This document shows, in pieces, positions 4,265 through 5,771 of a stretch of 5,771 bases of DNA (its first letter is position 1; each line of letters begins with the position of its first letter). Source of the stretch: an uncultured Pseudomonadota bacterium. Its GTDB lineage: Bacteria > Pseudomonadota > Gammaproteobacteria > Burkholderiales > Eutrophovitaceae. The translations under genes were made by a program, and so were the position numbers. The stretch lies in contig CALJLA010000160.1 of the NCBI GenBank assembly GCA_937983055.1, positions 1-5,771 of the forward strand. The letters run 5' to 3'. The notes under the pieces were generated by a model that searched no databases, was not told the DNA's origin, and was given only the letters and a program-made list of their open reading frames with translations.

Positions 4265-5771
4265 TCAATTGCTGGCGGCGACCCTGGGCGGGACCACGCC
4301 CAGCCGCTCGCGCAGGCTGAGCGCGGTGCTGCGCAGCAGCCGCGCGTAGAACACGGTGTTGCTCATGACCTTTTTTACATAGTCCCGCGTCTCGGGAAAC
4401 GGAATCGTTTCCGCGTACACCGCGCCTTCCAGCGGCTGCGCCGCCCGCCATTGCGCCGCGCGGCGCGGGCCGGCGTTGTAACCGGCGGTGGCGAGCGTCG
4501 GGTTGTTGTCCAGGCTGTCGAGCACCTGCCGCAGGTAATAGCTGCCCATGCTGAGGTTGGTGTCGACGTTGTTTACCAGCACCGAGTGATGGTCGGTCAG
4601 CCCTAGCCGCTTCGCGATCCAGCGCGCGGTGGAGGGCATCAGCTGCATCAGCCCGCCGGCCCCGGCTGTCGAGCGAGCGGTGGTGACGAAGCGGCTTTCC
4701 TGTCGGATCAGCCCGTACAGCCAGGCTTCGTCCAGGTCGAGCGGACCCGCTATCTCGCGCATCATGTCCCGGTACGGCGCCGGGAAACGCAGGGTGAAGT
4801 CGTGCAGCACCTGGGTGCGCTCGGCGGTGTGGATCGCGCGCTCATACCATTCGTTTCGGGCCGCCAGCGCGGCCGCGGCCAGCAGCGACTTGTCGTCGAA
4901 GGTCGCGATCGTCCACTGCCATTCGAGGGCGCCCTCGTAGCGCAGCCCGGCGCCGTACAGGGCCAGCGCGCGAATGAGCCCGGGCGTGGTCGCGATGGCC
5001 GAGATGTCCTCGTCGCCGGGGGTGAAGGTCTGCGGCACCGAGCTTACCGAGGCACCGAGTTCCTCCGCGGCAAGTTGCCCGTAGAAGTGGAACTCGTTGG
5101 ACAGCGGCGCCAGCAATGCGGTGGCCGCCCCCTGGCGGCCGAGCGCGGCCAGCGCGCGCGCCTTCCAGTAGCGCCAGGCCGCCCGCTCGCGCTCGCCGCT
5201 GCTCATCGCGTCAATGGCCGAGAGCACCTGCGGCCAGGCGGCCGTGCGCAGGGCGGCGCGCGTCTTCCAGCCGAGCTGGGTGTCGTTAAGCGAACCCTCC
5301 CTGGCGCGGCCGAACCATTCGAGCGTGGCGGGATGATGCTTCCAGGACGCCGCCATCGCGACCTGGCCCCAGGCGTAATTGCGCTCCGCCTCCGGCAGCT
5401 GCGCGTCGATCTCGGCAAGCCGTTGCGCGGCCAGGTCCGGCCAGTTCTCGGCCGCCTTGTAGAGCGCATAAATGGTCAGCTCCCGCTGCGCGCGGCCCGC
5501 AACCGGGAGCGGCAGCTTGGCCAGATAGGCCTGCGGGCGGCGGGCGATGTTGTCGAACTGGCGCGCGTCGGGGCGCTGATTGCGCGGGAGGTACTCGACC
5601 GCCGCCCGTGCCACGCTGCGGTTACCCGCCTCCAGCGCGAGGCGTACCCTCACCCACACATCCTCGACCCCCAGCAGCTGCTGCTCGAACATGGCAGCGT
5701 ACAGGGGCAGGCAGCTCTCCGGCTGTATCTTGCCGGTGTACCAGTGCGCGCGCGTCGAGAAAGGGATCGGT
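4265..5771 (-). CDS. slt: Soluble lytic murein transglycosylase (Slt70-like), 5' end beyond window
   Basis: This enzyme cleaves the MurNAc-GlcNAc bond of peptidoglycan in the periplasm, leaving 1,6-anhydroMurNAc ends, and serves wall turnover and recycling. About 501 residues are visible; the frame is open through the right edge, so the N-terminus and any signal peptide are missing. An in-frame ATG at 5692 is internal: codons before it (HWYTGKIQPESC) continue the family's pattern. The visible part first gives the alpha-superhelical U domain, rich in Ala, Leu, Trp and Glu (for example YWKARALAALG). Then comes the linker/L domain, with FHFYGQLAAEELG and the stretch leading to RFPAPYRDMM. Last is the catalytic SLT domain, with RQESRF (catalytic Glu codon at 4697-4699), GAGGLMQLMPSTARWIA, NLSMGSYYLRQVL, GYNAGPRR (Gly where many homologues have Ala) and ETRDYVKKVMSN. 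All catalytic landmarks are intact. The gene is followed by a 102 bp gap before the NDUFA9-like gene, so co-transcription is possible but unproven. Confidence 0.95.
   Translation of the reverse strand, partial: PIPFSTRAHWYTGKIQPESCLPLYAAMFEQQLLGVEDVWVRVRLALEAGNRSVARAAVEYLPRNQRPDARQFDNIARRPQAYLAKLPLPVAGRAQRELTIYALYKAAENWPDLAAQRLAEIDAQLPEAERNYAWGQVAMAASWKHHPATLEWFGRAREGSLNDTQLGWKTRAALRTAAWPQVLSAIDAMSSGERERAAWRYWKARALAALGRQGAATALLAPLSNEFHFYGQLAAEELGASVSSVPQTFTPGDEDISAIATTPGLIRALALYGAGLRYEGALEWQWTIATFDDKSLLAAAALAARNEWYERAIHTAERTQVLHDFTLRFPAPYRDMMREIAGPLDLDEAWLYGLIRQESRFVTTARSTAGAGGLMQLMPSTARWIAKRLGLTDHHSVLVNNVDTNLSMGSYYLRQVLDSLDNNPTLATAGYNAGPRRAAQWRAAQPLEGAVYAETIPFPETRDYVKKVMSNTVFYARLLRSTALSLRERLGVVPPRVAASN

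Noticed and set aside
1..5771. CRISPR array, tRNA/rRNA gene, insertion sequence or phage remnant
   Set aside because: No regularly spaced repeats, no cloverleaf or rRNA-like stretch, no transposase or integrase motifs and no terminal inverted repeats were seen on either strand.

Overview
The window reads as high-GC chromosomal DNA of a betaproteobacterium. This rests on protein resemblance and gene order recalled from that class, not on a search. Most of it is ordinary housekeeping sequence, and I found no new defence, mobile or biosynthetic system.

Layout, left to right. Positions 1 to about 141 hold an internal piece of adenylosuccinate synthetase (PurA) on the plus strand, with a complete PurA signature but neither end of the gene. 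From 366 down to about 122 the minus strand encodes the first ~82 residues of a serine/threonine protein kinase. That kinase stops making sense where the PurA piece begins, so the left ~140 bases look like an assembly misjoin or a genuine rearrangement. Next come a YfcG-type glutathione S-transferase (386-1009, minus, TTG start), a ~100 bp divergent intergenic region with a consensus -10 box, and a small two-helix membrane protein of the DUF2905 type (1108-1305, plus).

The remaining ~4.4 kb is a minus-strand run read from right to left: an Slt70-like soluble lytic transglycosylase cut by the right edge (4265-5771), a 102 bp gap, a complex I NDUFA9-like NAD(P)-binding protein (3212-4162), a second glutathione S-transferase of a different subfamily (2548-3201), and the CCA-adding tRNA nucleotidyltransferase (1325-2551). 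The last three genes are tightly packed (10 bp gap, then a 4 bp stop/start overlap) and are probably co-transcribed. cca converges on the DUF2905 gene with only 19 bp between the stop codons, both of which lie in the arms of one inverted repeat.

Together the genes cover cell-wall turnover, a probable respiratory-complex accessory factor, glutathione-linked redox chemistry and tRNA 3'-end maturation. The points most worth a second look are the PurA/kinase junction, the near-perfect direct repeat flanking the -10 box at 1061-1090, and the stop-codon hairpin at 1302-1328.
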